A stretch of 14,581 nucleotides of DNA from Candidatus Bathyarchaeota archaeon (GTDB taxonomy: Archaea > Thermoproteota > Bathyarchaeia > TCS64), in the NCBI GenBank assembly GCA_026394265.1, contig JAPKYO010000015.1, positions 1 to 14,581 of the forward strand, written 5' to 3'. This document shows, piece by piece, positions 1 to 7,619 of this stretch. The first letter of the stretch is position 1, and each line of letters opens with the position of its first letter. Both the position numbers and the translations under genes were made by a program. Under the pieces are notes generated by a model. The model ran no database searches and was not told where the DNA came from. It worked only from the letters and a program-made list of their open reading frames with translations.

Positions 1-170
1 ACGATGGTGTTTGGGTCCACTTCGTCGCCGAAGGTGGTCTGCACCTCGCCCTGTATGTAGCGGGCGAGGGCGCTGTAGTTCACCACCCTCATCCGTAGTC
101 CCCTGTAGAGGTAGGGGTTGCGGGTCACTATGATTCGGACGACGTCTTGAACGCTTGAGCGCCCAGACAT
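1..170 (-). CDS. Small conserved archaeal protein, function unknown (N-terminal part; 3' end beyond window)
   Basis: The reading frame starts with ATG at 170 and runs off the left edge, giving 56 codons. The visible part begins MSGRSSVQDVV and contains a NYSALARYIQGEV stretch at about residues 31-43. This 'NYSALAR-I' pattern after a short helical segment ending in a 'NPYLYRGLRMRVV'-type sequence is typical of small uncharacterised archaeal proteins that I cannot name further. GGAG on the minus strand (182-179) lies 8 nt upstream of the ATG, which supports this start. An A/T-rich box at 216-225 would put transcription start near 194. The gene diverges from the heat shock operon and shares its 125-bp intergenic region, so common control is possible. 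No function is assigned. Confidence 0.7.
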   Translation of the reverse strand, partial: MSGRSSVQDVVRIIVTRNPYLYRGLRMRVVNYSALARYIQGEVQTTFGDEVDPNTI

Positions 171-213
171 TTACTTCACTCCAGCCCGTGGGGCGGATTT
201 AACCTTTCTGACA

Positions 214-225
214 CCTTTTTAAAAA
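214..225 (-). promoter_or_regulatory. TATA-like box for the leftward gene
   Basis: The stretch CTTTTTAAAAAC is nearly symmetrical. Read on the minus strand it is followed about 26 nt later by a plausible transcription start near 194, giving a leader of about 24 nt with a GGAG site. It could also act rightward, though the box at 264-272 fits that direction better. Confidence 0.4.
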
Positions 226-233
226 CATTACTA

Positions 234-261
234 TATGTCAAACCTATGACAATATGACATA
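234..261. promoter_or_regulatory. Inverted and direct repeats upstream of the sHSP promoter (possible operator)
   Basis: TATGTCA (234-240) and TGACATA (255-261) form a perfect 7-bp inverted repeat whose half-sites are 21 bp apart, about two helical turns. TATGACA occurs at 245-251 and again at 253-259, an 8-bp direct spacing; the second copy overlaps the right arm. The block ends just before the TATA-like box of the heat shock operon, which is where an archaeal activator or repressor would bind. Regulator identity is unknown. Confidence 0.4.
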
Positions 262-263
262 AA

Positions 264-272
264 CTTTATATG
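264..272 (+). promoter_or_regulatory. TATA-like box of the sHSP-cdc48 operon
   Basis: CTTTATATG is centred at about 268. The usual archaeal spacing of about 26 nt places transcription start near 294, almost on the GTG at 296. This implies a leaderless or nearly leaderless mRNA, consistent with no ribosome-binding site in front of this gene. Confidence 0.5.
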
Positions 273-295
273 AAGGCCACACACAACCCAGAACA

Positions 296-817
296 GTGAA
301 AGACATGACATGGAGTAGACGGAACGGACCCTTCGGAGGAATTTGGGAGGAAATATTCGGAGACTTCGGGTTCGACGCGAACATGGGCAAGATGCTGGAG
401 GAGATGCAGAACGACCCCAACGCGCGCACATGGTACTACGGGTATCAGGTCAACATAGGCCCAGACGGTAAGCCGCACGTCAAGGAGTTCGGTAACCTCA
501 AGCCACGCAGCGGGCAGACGCAGCTCGGCGTCCGCGAGCCCCTAGTCGACGTCTCCGTCGACGAGAAGGAGGGGAACGTGAAGGTGGTCGTGGAGATGCC
601 GGGGGCGGACAAGGACAGCATCAATGTAAACGCCACCGAGGAGCACGTCACCATCACCGCAAACAACTCGGGCAAACCCTACAACGCAGAGGTGCCCCTC
701 AGCGTCAAGGTCGACCCCGACACAGCCGACGCCAGCTACACGAACGGGATACTACAGGTCATCTTCAAGAAGAAGGGACCGGAGCCCCCGAAGGGCGTGA
801 ACGTTCAGGTCAAGTAA
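296..817 (+). CDS. hsp20: Small heat shock protein, Hsp20/alpha-crystallin family
   Basis: ATP-independent chaperone that holds unfolding proteins in the cytoplasm as a large oligomer. The 173-residue product has a variable N-terminus with [17 protein letters not shown] (11-27), an archaeal-type [21 protein letters not shown] segment (47-67), and an alpha-crystallin domain at about 82-160. That domain ends with the hallmark A-x-x-x-N-G-[IV]-L as [10 protein letters not shown] (146-155). A C-terminal V-N-V (168-170) stands in for the I-x-I motif used in oligomer assembly. The start is either GTG 296 or the in-frame ATG 305, three codons later; no ribosome-binding site decides between them, and the TATA position fits a leaderless start at 296. 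cdc48 follows after 35 nt, so the two are probably co-transcribed. Repeats upstream suggest stress regulation, which is inference. Confidence 0.93.
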   Translation: MKDMTWSRRNGPFGGIWEEIFGDFGFDANMGKMLEEMQNDPNARTWYYGYQVNIGPDGKPHVKEFGNLKPRSGQTQLGVREPLVDVSVDEKEGNVKVVVEMPGADKDSINVNATEEHVTITANNSGKPYNAEVPLSVKVDPDTADASYTNGILQVIFKKKGPEPPKGVNVQVK

Positions 818-852
818 TCCCTTTTCAGAAATCATTCAAGGAGGACCAAGTT

Positions 853-3036
853 ATGGAAAAAATCACACTTAGAGTAGCCGAGGCGCCGCAGAACGTCGCG
901 GGCCGAGGGATAGCCGTCGTCGACCCCGAGCTCATAAACCGGCTCGACTGGCGCGCCGGCGAGGCGATAGAGATCACCGGCAAGAAGAAGGCGTACGCCC
1001 TCATCTGGCCGGGCCAGATGGTAGACTACGGGAAGAGGATCATCAGGATAGACGGAATCCTACGCAACGACGCAGGCGTCAGCCTCGACGACCGCGTCAC
1101 GGTGCGAAGGGTTGAGGCGAAGCCCGCGGAGAAGCTCACACTCTACCCCACCGAGCCCTTGCGTATCGAGGGCGGTGAGGGCTACCTCACCCAGCTCCTC
1201 GAGGGGCGTGTAGTCTCGAAGGGGAGCGTCATCCCTCTGAACATCATGGGGCGTCGCGTTGACCTAATGGTCACGTCGGCGCAGCCTCTGGCGGACGCCG
1301 TCATCATCGATGAGGGCACGGAGATCGAGCTCACGGAGAAGGCTCCGAAGACCCAGGGTAGCATCCCTAAGATCAGCTACGAGGACATCGGCGGCCTGAA
1401 CAGGGAGATCGCGAAGGTCAGGGAGATGATAGAGCTGCCCCTGAAGCACCCGGAGATATTCGAGCGCCTCGGAGTAGAGGCCCCGAAGGGCGTGCTCCTA
1501 CACGGCCCACCGGGCACAGGCAAGACCCTCCTCGCCAAGGCGGTCGCCAACGAGACACAGGCCAACTTCTACAGCATCGGAGGCCCCGAGATCATGAGCA
1601 AGTTCTACGGCGAGTCCGAGGAGAGGCTGCGCGAGGTCTTCAAGGAGGCACAGGAGAACGCGCCCAGCATCATCTTCATAGACGAGATAGACAGCATCGC
1701 CCCGAAGAGGGAGGAGGTTAGCGGCGAGGTGGAGAAGCGCGTCGTCTCCCAGCTACTCACCATCATGGACGGGCTGCAAGGCAGGGGCAAGGTCGTCGTC
1801 ATCGGCGCCACGAACCGCCCGAATGCCCTCGACCCCGCCCTACGCCGCCCCGGCAGATTCGACCGCGAGATCGAGATCGGCCTCCCCGACCGCAACGGGC
1901 GCCTACAGGTGCTCCAGATACACACACGCGGCATGCCCCTGGCCAAGGATGTCAAGCTCGACGGAATCGCCGACAAGACACACGGATTCGTCGGCGCAGA
2001 CCTCGAAGCCGTAAGCAAGGAAGCCGCCATGAGCAGCCTCCGCCGCATACTCCCCGAGATCGACCTAAGCCAGGCCAGCATCCCCGCCGAGCTGCTAAAC
2101 AAGATAACCGTCACCATGCGCGACTTCGATGACGCACTCCGCGAGGTCCACCCCAGCAGCCTGCGCGAGGTCCTCGTCGAGAGCCCTAACGTCCACTGGG
2201 ACGACGTAGGCGGCCTACAGGAGGCAAAACAGGAGCTCAAAGAGGCTATCGAGTGGCCCCTTAGGTTCAGGGAGCTCTTCGAGCACGCCGCGGCGAAGCC
2301 GCCGAAGGGCATCCTGCTCTACGGGCCACCCGGCACAGGCAAGACCCTGATCGCTAAGGCCGTCGCAACGGAGAGCGGCGTCAACTTCATCAGCATAAAG
2401 GGGCCCGAGCTCCTCAGCAAGTGGGTCGGCGAGTCGGAGAAGGGCGTCAGGGAGATATTCAGGAAGGCGCGCACGGCGGCCCCCTGCATAATCTTCTTCG
2501 ACGAGGTAGACGCCATGGCCCCGGGCAGGGGCGGTGGCCTCGGCGACTCGGGAGTCACGGAGCGGATGGTGAGCCAGATACTCACCGAGCTCGACGGGCT
2601 TCAGGAGCTAAAGGACGTGACTGTGTTGGGTGCGACTAACCGCCCCGACATGGTCGACCCCGCCCTCCTCCGCCCGGGTCGCTTCGACAGGATGCTCTAC
2701 ATCCCGGTGCCGGACATGGAGGCGCGTAAGGCGATCCTGCGCATCCACATGAAGGGCATGCCCCTCGCGGACGAGGTGAACGTAGACCACCTCGCCGAGC
2801 AAACGGAGACCTACACAGGGGCTGAGATAGCGGCAGTATGCAGTGCAGCCAGCATAATGGCAATCAACGACCACATCGCCGCACACAGCGACGAGGACGA
2901 GGCGAAGAAGCACAAGAACGAGCTCAAGGTCCTCAACCGCCACTTCGAGGCAGCCTTCGAAAAGATCAAGCCCACGAGCCTCCAATCGGTGATGTTTGGG
3001 AAAAATCCCCCACCCTCACCGATCAGGGTCGCCTAA
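853..3036 (+). CDS. cdc48: Cdc48/VAT-type AAA+ ATPase (p97 homologue)
   Basis: Cytosolic hexameric unfoldase that threads proteins through two stacked ATPase rings, for disaggregation or delivery to the proteasome. Of 727 residues, about 1-180 form the substrate-binding N domain (double-psi barrel plus beta-clam). D1 carries Walker A GPPGTGKT (218-225) and Walker B IIFIDEID with D277/E278. D2 carries Walker A GPPGTGKT (491-498) and Walker B IIFFDEVD with D550/E551. Both rings have arginine-finger-type RRPGRFDRE and LRPGRFDRM segments and a GATNRP sensor-1. The D2 pore loop is KWVG (residues 522-525), as in active unfoldases. Length matches archaeal VAT (about 730-750). The C-terminus ends SPIRVA, so I see no HbYX proteasome-docking motif. 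AAGGAGGA (838-845) lies 7 nt before the ATG. Co-transcription with hsp20 joins holding and unfolding activities. Confidence 0.97.
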   Translation: MEKITLRVAEAPQNVAGRGIAVVDPELINRLDWRAGEAIEITGKKKAYALIWPGQMVDYGKRIIRIDGILRNDAGVSLDDRVTVRRVEAKPAEKLTLYPTEPLRIEGGEGYLTQLLEGRVVSKGSVIPLNIMGRRVDLMVTSAQPLADAVIIDEGTEIELTEKAPKTQGSIPKISYEDIGGLNREIAKVREMIELPLKHPEIFERLGVEAPKGVLLHGPPGTGKTLLAKAVANETQANFYSIGGPEIMSKFYGESEERLREVFKEAQENAPSIIFIDEIDSIAPKREEVSGEVEKRVVSQLLTIMDGLQGRGKVVVIGATNRPNALDPALRRPGRFDREIEIGLPDRNGRLQVLQIHTRGMPLAKDVKLDGIADKTHGFVGADLEAVSKEAAMSSLRRILPEIDLSQASIPAELLNKITVTMRDFDDALREVHPSSLREVLVESPNVHWDDVGGLQEAKQELKEAIEWPLRFRELFEHAAAKPPKGILLYGPPGTGKTLIAKAVATESGVNFISIKGPELLSKWVGESEKGVREIFRKARTAAPCIIFFDEVDAMAPGRGGGLGDSGVTERMVSQILTELDGLQELKDVTVLGATNRPDMVDPALLRPGRFDRMLYIPVPDMEARKAILRIHMKGMPLADEVNVDHLAEQTETYTGAEIAAVCSAASIMAINDHIAAHSDEDEAKKHKNELKVLNRHFEAAFEKIKPTSLQSVMFGKNPPPSPIRVA

Positions 3037-3040
3037 ATAG

Positions 3041-3050
3041 CCCCTTTTTT
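3041..3050 (+). terminator. T-tract after cdc48
   Basis: CCCCTTTTTT follows the TAA of cdc48 by 4 nt. Archaeal RNA polymerase terminates on T-rich tracts with no need for a hairpin, so this is a plausible end of the hsp20-cdc48 transcript. Confidence 0.4.
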
Positions 3051-3064
3051 CAGGCGTGGAGATA

Positions 3065-3074
3065 GGTTAATAGG
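3065..3074 (+). promoter_or_regulatory. TATA-like box for aIF5B
   Basis: GGTTAATAGG, core TTAATA at 3067-3072, is centred near 3069. A start about 26 nt downstream falls near 3096, a few bases before the GTG at 3100, suggesting a leaderless message. No GGAGG-like site precedes the gene. Confidence 0.35.
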
Positions 3075-3099
3075 CGGAGTTACAGGCGAATTTAGACGG

Positions 3100-4887
3100 G
3101 TGCCTGTTATGCCCATACGTCAACCCATCGTCTGCATGCTCGGTCACGTCGATACCGGCAAAACTAGTCTACTCGACAAGATCAGGGGCACCGCCGTCCA
3201 GCTCCGCGAGGCGGGGGGCATGACCCAGCAGATAGGCGCCAGCTACTTCCCGCTTGAGACTCTGGTCGCCATCACGCAGAAACTTGTGAAGGGCTTCAAT
3301 GTAAACATCCAGATCCCCGGCCTCCTAGTCGTCGACACCCCCGGCCACGAGGCCTTCGCCAACCTTCGCCGCCGCGGCGGCAGCGTCGCCGACATCGCAA
3401 TCCTAGTCATCGACGTCATGCACGGCTTCGAGAACCAGACCTACGAGAGCCTCCGCATACTCAAGAGCAGGAAGACCCCCTTCATCATCGCGGCGAATAA
3501 GATAGACCGGATCGAGGGGTGGCGCCCCAATGAAGGCATCGCCTTCCTCAAGACATACGCCGAGCAGCAGCAGCTCGTCCAGGAGGACCTCGATAACAGG
3601 CTCTACAGCATGATGGGTGTCCTCAGCAGGGAGGGGATAAGCTCGGAGCGATTCGACAGGGTCCGCGACTTCACGAAGAACGTCGCCATTGTGCCCGTGA
3701 GCGCCAAGACAGGGGAGGGCGTAGGCGAGCTCCTCGCTGTCCTCATCGGCCTCACCCAGCAATACATGCAGGACAAACTCAAAGTCACCGAGGGCCGCGC
3801 CCAGGGAACCATCCTCGAGGTCCGCAAGGAGATCGGCCTTGGCCACACCCTCAACGCCATCATCTACGACGGCGTCCTCAAAGCCGAGGACACGATAGTC
3901 ATCGGCGGAAAGAACGGCCCCATCGCCACTAAGATCCGCGCCCTCTTCATGCCGCAGCCCCTCGACGAGATCAGGGACCCGAAGAAGAAGTTCAACGCGA
4001 TCATGGAGGTGCCTGCCGCAGCCGGGATTAAGATCGCGGCCCCCGGCATAGAGGACGCCCTGCCCGGTTCTCCCCTCATCGTCCTCGGTGACGATATGAC
4101 ACAGGAGAAGGCATTCGCCGAGATCAGGAATGAGATGGAGAGTGTAAAGGTCCAGACGGATAAGACGGGCATCATCGTTAAGACGGACACGCTCGGCAGC
4201 CTCGAGGTGCTCGTGGAGAGCTTGCGCGCCCGCGACATCCCCATACGCCTCGCCGACATCGGGGACATCAGCCGCCGAGACGTCATGGAGGCCTCCTCCG
4301 TCCGCTTCGAGGAACCCCTCTACGGCGCCATCCTCGCATTCAACGTAAAGCTCCCCCCCGACGCCGAAGCCGAGGCCGAGGAGCAGCGCATCAAGATATT
4401 CCAAAACGACATAATCTACAACCTGATGGAGGACTACATCAATTGGATGGAGGGCGAGCGCGAGGCCAAGGCACGCAAGGAGTTCGATACCCTCATCCAC
4501 CCTGTGAAGATCCAGATCATGGACGGTTTCATATTCCGCCGCGCCAAACCCGCCATCTTCGGCGTACGCGTAGAGGCAGGCGTCCTCATCCCCAACTCCC
4601 TTATGGTGAACAGGGAGAACGAGGGCTTGGGCCGCTTAACGCAGATACAGGATCAGAACGCCGCCGTAGGGAAGGCCGAGGAGGGCAAGGAAGTCGCCGT
4701 CTCGATGCCCGCGCCAATCGTCGGTAGACATATAAAAGAGCGAGATGTCCTTTACGTGGACGTTCCGGAGAAAGACGCCAGGGCGTTGCGAAACAAATTC
4801 GCCACGCGCCTGACTGAGAACGCCAACAAGGCACTCCAGGAACTCATCGAGATAAAGAGAAAGAAGGACCCACTCTGGGCCATATAG
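3100..4887 (+). CDS. infB: Translation initiation factor aIF5B (IF2-like GTPase)
   Basis: GTPase that promotes ribosomal subunit joining and checks initiator tRNA placement late in initiation. Of 595 residues the G domain is at about 9-220: P-loop GHVDTGKT (15-22), switch I GGMTQQIGASYFP, G3 DTPGHE with D79 and the catalytic-type H83, G4 NKID (133-136), and SAK (201-203). After this come a beta-barrel domain, the IF2 domain-3 Rossmann-like region, and a final barrel containing FIFRRAKPAIFGVRVEAGVL. The C-terminus ends KKDPLWAI. It lacks the long N-terminal extension of eukaryotic eIF5B, as expected for archaea, and contains no intein. The P-loop has T at a position (D-T-G-K-T) where many archaeal and bacterial homologues have H. 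GTG 3100 and in-frame ATG 3109 are both possible starts. eS6 follows 13 nt after the stop. Confidence 0.97.
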   Translation: MPVMPIRQPIVCMLGHVDTGKTSLLDKIRGTAVQLREAGGMTQQIGASYFPLETLVAITQKLVKGFNVNIQIPGLLVVDTPGHEAFANLRRRGGSVADIAILVIDVMHGFENQTYESLRILKSRKTPFIIAANKIDRIEGWRPNEGIAFLKTYAEQQQLVQEDLDNRLYSMMGVLSREGISSERFDRVRDFTKNVAIVPVSAKTGEGVGELLAVLIGLTQQYMQDKLKVTEGRAQGTILEVRKEIGLGHTLNAIIYDGVLKAEDTIVIGGKNGPIATKIRALFMPQPLDEIRDPKKKFNAIMEVPAAAGIKIAAPGIEDALPGSPLIVLGDDMTQEKAFAEIRNEMESVKVQTDKTGIIVKTDTLGSLEVLVESLRARDIPIRLADIGDISRRDVMEASSVRFEEPLYGAILAFNVKLPPDAEAEAEEQRIKIFQNDIIYNLMEDYINWMEGEREAKARKEFDTLIHPVKIQIMDGFIFRRAKPAIFGVRVEAGVLIPNSLMVNRENEGLGRLTQIQDQNAAVGKAEEGKEVAVSMPAPIVGRHIKERDVLYVDVPEKDARALRNKFATRLTENANKALQELIEIKRKKDPLWAI

Positions 4888-4900
4888 GAGAATAGGAAAA

Positions 4901-5317
4901 ATGCCACTGCTAATCGTCTCCGACCCCTCGACCGGGAAGAGCCAGAAGGTTGAGCTCGAGGACGCCAGGATGACCCCCCTCGTCGGTAAGAAGATCGGTG
5001 AGGTAGTCGACGGCGCCGTCGCCAACATGGCCGGATACAAGTTAAAGATCACGGGCGGGACCGACAAGGACGGCGTACCCATGCGCCCCGACATCCACGG
5101 CTCAGGGAAGAGCCACATCATCCTCAGCGGAGGCGTCGGCTTCCACCCCAAGAGCGAGGGCGAGCGGAGGCGGAAAGTCATCCGCGGAAACACGATAGGC
5201 CCGGAGTCAAAGTTCATCAACATGGCCGTTGTGGGTCAGCCAAAGGGCAAGAAGAAGGCGGAGAAGAAGACCGAAGAAGCGCCCGCTGAAAAGCCCGTGG
5301 AAGAGAAGAAAGAGTAA
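4901..5317 (+). CDS. rps6e: 30S ribosomal protein eS6
   Basis: Structural protein of the small ribosomal subunit found in archaea and eukaryotes. The 138-residue product shows the family pattern: MPLLIVSDPSTGKSQKVE at the start, LVGKKIGEVVDG (about 28-39), the YKLKITGGTDKDGVPMRPD core (47-65), and GFHPKSEGERRRKVIRGN (about 82-99). The last 25 or so residues are a Lys/Glu-rich tail, which makes it slightly longer than the usual archaeal protein (about 125). AGGAG at 4886-4890 overlaps the stop codon of aIF5B and sits 10 nt before the ATG, which points to translational coupling within an aIF5B-eS6 operon. In many archaea this gene is next to aIF2-gamma; here aIF2-gamma lies 3.6 kb downstream. 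Confidence 0.97.
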   Translation: MPLLIVSDPSTGKSQKVELEDARMTPLVGKKIGEVVDGAVANMAGYKLKITGGTDKDGVPMRPDIHGSGKSHIILSGGVGFHPKSEGERRRKVIRGNTIGPESKFINMAVVGQPKGKKKAEKKTEEAPAEKPVEEKKE

Positions 5318-5371
5318 ACTTTCCCCGCCAATTTCTCATCTATAGAAATTAAATTAACCAATTTTCTTCTC
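5318..5371 (+). terminator. Pyrimidine/T-rich tail after eS6
   Basis: The sequence after the TAA has several T-rich patches (AACTTTCCCC, AATTTCTCATC, and AATTTTCTTCTC at 5359-5370). There is no convincing stem. It is a plausible archaeal T-tract termination zone between the translation operon and the next gene's own promoter. Confidence 0.3.
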
Positions 5372-5373
5372 AA

Positions 5374-5383
5374 GTTTATTAAG
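5374..5383 (+). promoter_or_regulatory. TATA-like box for the KaiC-like gene
   Basis: GTTTATTAAG, centred near 5378, places transcription start near 5404. That leaves a leader of about 30 nt carrying a GGGGAG site in front of the ATG at 5435. Confidence 0.45.
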
Positions 5384-5434
5384 TATCCTTACCCTATCTT
5401 CGTGTTAATTATAGGCAAGGGGAGACAGACACTG

Positions 5435-6151
5435 ATGAAACTCCAGTCGACCGGCGTTAGTGGGTTCGACGAGATGCTGGGCGGAGGCCTTCAGGATGGA
5501 AAGGTTGTACTAGTATGCGGTGGCCCCGGCGCAGGTAAGACCATTCTCATAGTTCAATGCATGATTCAAGCCCTAAAACGCGGCGAGCCATGTGTCTTCG
5601 CGACCCTAGAGGAGCCCCTAACAAGCATCAAGAAGAACATGATTAACTTCGGCTGGGACCTCGACGAGTGGGAGAAGAAGGGGCTGCTCAAGACCCTCGA
5701 CCTGTTCATGATCCCAGGCGCAAACATAGTGAACGCGAGGGACCGCGACTCAGGCGACACCGAGTTCTTCACGATCAAGACGATAATCGACGTCGCCAAG
5801 ACCCAAGCGGCGAAGTGGGTATTCATAGACCCGTTGACTAGCCTGGTTATCCATGAACCGAGGTCGGGGCGCAAACGCCACGTCATCGGTGAACTCTTCG
5901 AGTCCCTGCGAAAACTCGGCTGCAGCGCAATCATAACCTCCGAGGCAGCGCCACAGGAGGGGGACTTCTACATGGAACAGTTCCTAGCAGACGGCGTCAT
6001 TCTCCTCACGAAGGATCTTAGGGAATACAACCTCATCAAGACGATTAGGATCGACAAGATGAGGGGCGTTCAATTCGATGAACAGCCCAGACGATATACA
6101 ATCACGACGAGGGGCTTCCAGGTCTTCAACACAGAGCCGGTGCTCGTCTAG
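5435..6151 (+). CDS. Single-domain KaiC-like (RecA-superfamily) ATPase
   Basis: Probable cytosolic ATPase of the archaeal KaiC-like/RAD55 group; members are usually regulatory or signalling partners rather than recombinases. From the ATG at 5435 it has 238 residues. It opens MKLQSTGVSGFDEMLGGG, the standard KaiC opening, then Walker A GGPGAGKT (29-36), the paired catalytic glutamates in FATLEEP (E59/E60), and Walker B KWVFIDP with D132. The C-terminal part has the typical MEQFLADGVILL and IRIDKMRGVQF. A GTG at 5402 would add 11 residues (MLIIGKGRQTL), but it lies at the predicted transcription start and the added residues are not family-like. GGGGAG (5419-5424) 10 nt before ATG 5435 supports the shorter form. 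The stop shares CTAG with that of the opposing GH3-like gene. Specific partners are unknown; the neighbouring 7-TM protein with a related degenerate domain is a candidate. Confidence 0.9.
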   Translation: MKLQSTGVSGFDEMLGGGLQDGKVVLVCGGPGAGKTILIVQCMIQALKRGEPCVFATLEEPLTSIKKNMINFGWDLDEWEKKGLLKTLDLFMIPGANIVNARDRDSGDTEFFTIKTIIDVAKTQAAKWVFIDPLTSLVIHEPRSGRKRHVIGELFESLRKLGCSAIITSEAAPQEGDFYMEQFLADGVILLTKDLREYNLIKTIRIDKMRGVQFDEQPRRYTITTRGFQVFNTEPVLV

Positions 6152-7608
6152 CCAAGTTCTCGACGCTTCTTATTTTTCGATTCAAGTAAGAGACTGAGGT
6201 TCTCATCGCGTATCTCGATTCTCTCGACCTTCGGTAGCCCGCCGCGGACGTCGAGATAATGGCTAAACGACCCCCTCGGCAGGATCTCAATCTTCAAAGG
6301 ATCGTACATCAGGAAACTCTTCAGGTCCCTCCAATCCTTATCGAACTTCATCAACTGCTCATCGATGCGTTCCTTGACAGTGTCCTCCCCGATCTGCTTT
6401 GACAGTTCGAGATAGATCTTCATGTAGTCCCGTGTGCCCTCCATCTCCCTCCTAGCCGTGAACTCAACGAGGGAGATCCCCGAGTCTTGTAGGACTTGTA
6501 TGAGTTCATCCTCCGATATTCTCGTGAAGTTGTGTAGCATTACAAGTTTATCGCACCGGGCATAGTATGTGAATACTGGCGACTCGGAGCCGAGTACGCT
6601 GTCCCCTGTATCGATGCACTCCAAGATATCCGGCATAATGTACCTGTTTAAGTCGTTCTTCAGCGGCGTCGCCACGAGTTGGTACCTCTTACCCACCTCA
6701 ACATCGGTCATATCGACCATCTCCGGCGGTTCGTCTATCCTCCCCACGTCTGTGGTTACAGCTCCCTGTTCTGGAATGAACTCGGGGTAGATCACCCTCC
6801 AGTCAAAGAAGAATCCCCCCGGATGCTCGATCGAAGGCAGGGCCGAGAACATCGTCTCAGTGGATCCGTAGATCACCTTCGGGTAGCCCCCAGTCACCCT
6901 CTTTATCTCATCCTTCAGAATCGAGGCTGACCGATCCTGCGTGTAAAAACCCTTGAGGTGCAGTTCCTCACCTATCCGAGGATAAACTTCCTCGAGTAGG
7001 GTGGGGACGTTCATGTAGGCTACGTCTACCTCCTTGTAGTGTTGGATGAAGTACTCCACTTTGTCTTTGAAGGAGAGTTCATCTGATGGGACCGTTTTTA
7101 CCCACTTCGATGCTATGGAGTTTGCCTCCTGGTGCATGAATCCCGACAGGAAGGTGCCGCCTGGGGCGTTTCGGTATATGACGTCTCCCACCTCGAAGCG
7201 TATCTTCTCCCCGTCGTGGGTGCAGAGGAGCATGAATGTCAGACCGGTCTTCTGGAGATTGTCCTGGAGGGCCTTCTTTGGTAGCAGGAAGCTCTTGGGC
7301 TGTCCCATCGTCCCGCTTGTATGTGCCCTGACATAATTCTCGAGGGGATACATGAGGTCGCCTCCACTCGGTTGATTGAAGTAGGGATAATAGAAACTGT
7401 AGGTAGTTAGAGGCGCCCGCCTCCAGTTCATTCCTGGCTGTATTCCGAGTTTCTTCCCGATCCCGCAGGAAGCGAATTCTCTCATCCTCCTATCGATTAG
7501 CTCCCTCTGCTTCCCGGCGATGTCTTTCTCGCGCAGAAAGCTGAGTGCATTCGATTCAAGCAGTGGTTTTACGACTCTTAACAGCGACTCGGTAAACATC
7601 TCAATCAT
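6148..7608 (-). CDS. GH3-like acyl-adenylate-forming enzyme (ANL superfamily)
   Basis: Likely activates a carboxylic acid with ATP and joins the acyl group to an amine or thiol; substrates cannot be told from the sequence. Of 486 residues, HTSGTMGQPK (96-105) is the phosphate-binding loop. YGSTE (247-251) is the A5-type motif, and VIYPEFIPE (272-280) matches the 'YFEF[IL]P' segment that marks GH3 proteins. VDMTDVEVGKRYQLVATPLKNDLNRYIMPDILE (298-330) follows the GH3 pattern 'dVevGk.YelViT...GLyRY..GD'. The GH3 GD is replaced by PD (326-327). YYARCDKLVML (348-358) begins the small C-terminal domain. PaaK-type ligase is the main alternative. ATG 7608 is used, with a second ATG at 7599 possible. 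The gene begins 11 nt after the 7-TM gene, so they form an operon. It is less G+C-rich than the translation genes. Confidence 0.8.
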   Translation of the reverse strand: MIEMFTESLLRVVKPLLESNALSFLREKDIAGKQRELIDRRMREFASCGIGKKLGIQPGMNWRRAPLTTYSFYYPYFNQPSGGDLMYPLENYVRAHTSGTMGQPKSFLLPKKALQDNLQKTGLTFMLLCTHDGEKIRFEVGDVIYRNAPGGTFLSGFMHQEANSIASKWVKTVPSDELSFKDKVEYFIQHYKEVDVAYMNVPTLLEEVYPRIGEELHLKGFYTQDRSASILKDEIKRVTGGYPKVIYGSTETMFSALPSIEHPGGFFFDWRVIYPEFIPEQGAVTTDVGRIDEPPEMVDMTDVEVGKRYQLVATPLKNDLNRYIMPDILECIDTGDSVLGSESPVFTYYARCDKLVMLHNFTRISEDELIQVLQDSGISLVEFTARREMEGTRDYMKIYLELSKQIGEDTVKERIDEQLMKFDKDWRDLKSFLMYDPLKIEILPRGSFSHYLDVRGGLPKVERIEIRDENLSLLLESKNKKRRELG

Positions 7609-7619
7609 CCCGTTGTCGT

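Noticed and set aside
1605..2312. Minus-strand open frame of 235 codons
   Set aside because: Antisense to cdc48, Ser/Arg-rich and without any family pattern.
3403..4500. Long open frame (365 codons) on the minus strand
   Set aside because: It lies wholly antisense to aIF5B, whose motifs are certain; long antisense frames are common in G+C-rich coding sequence and the product has no recognisable motif.
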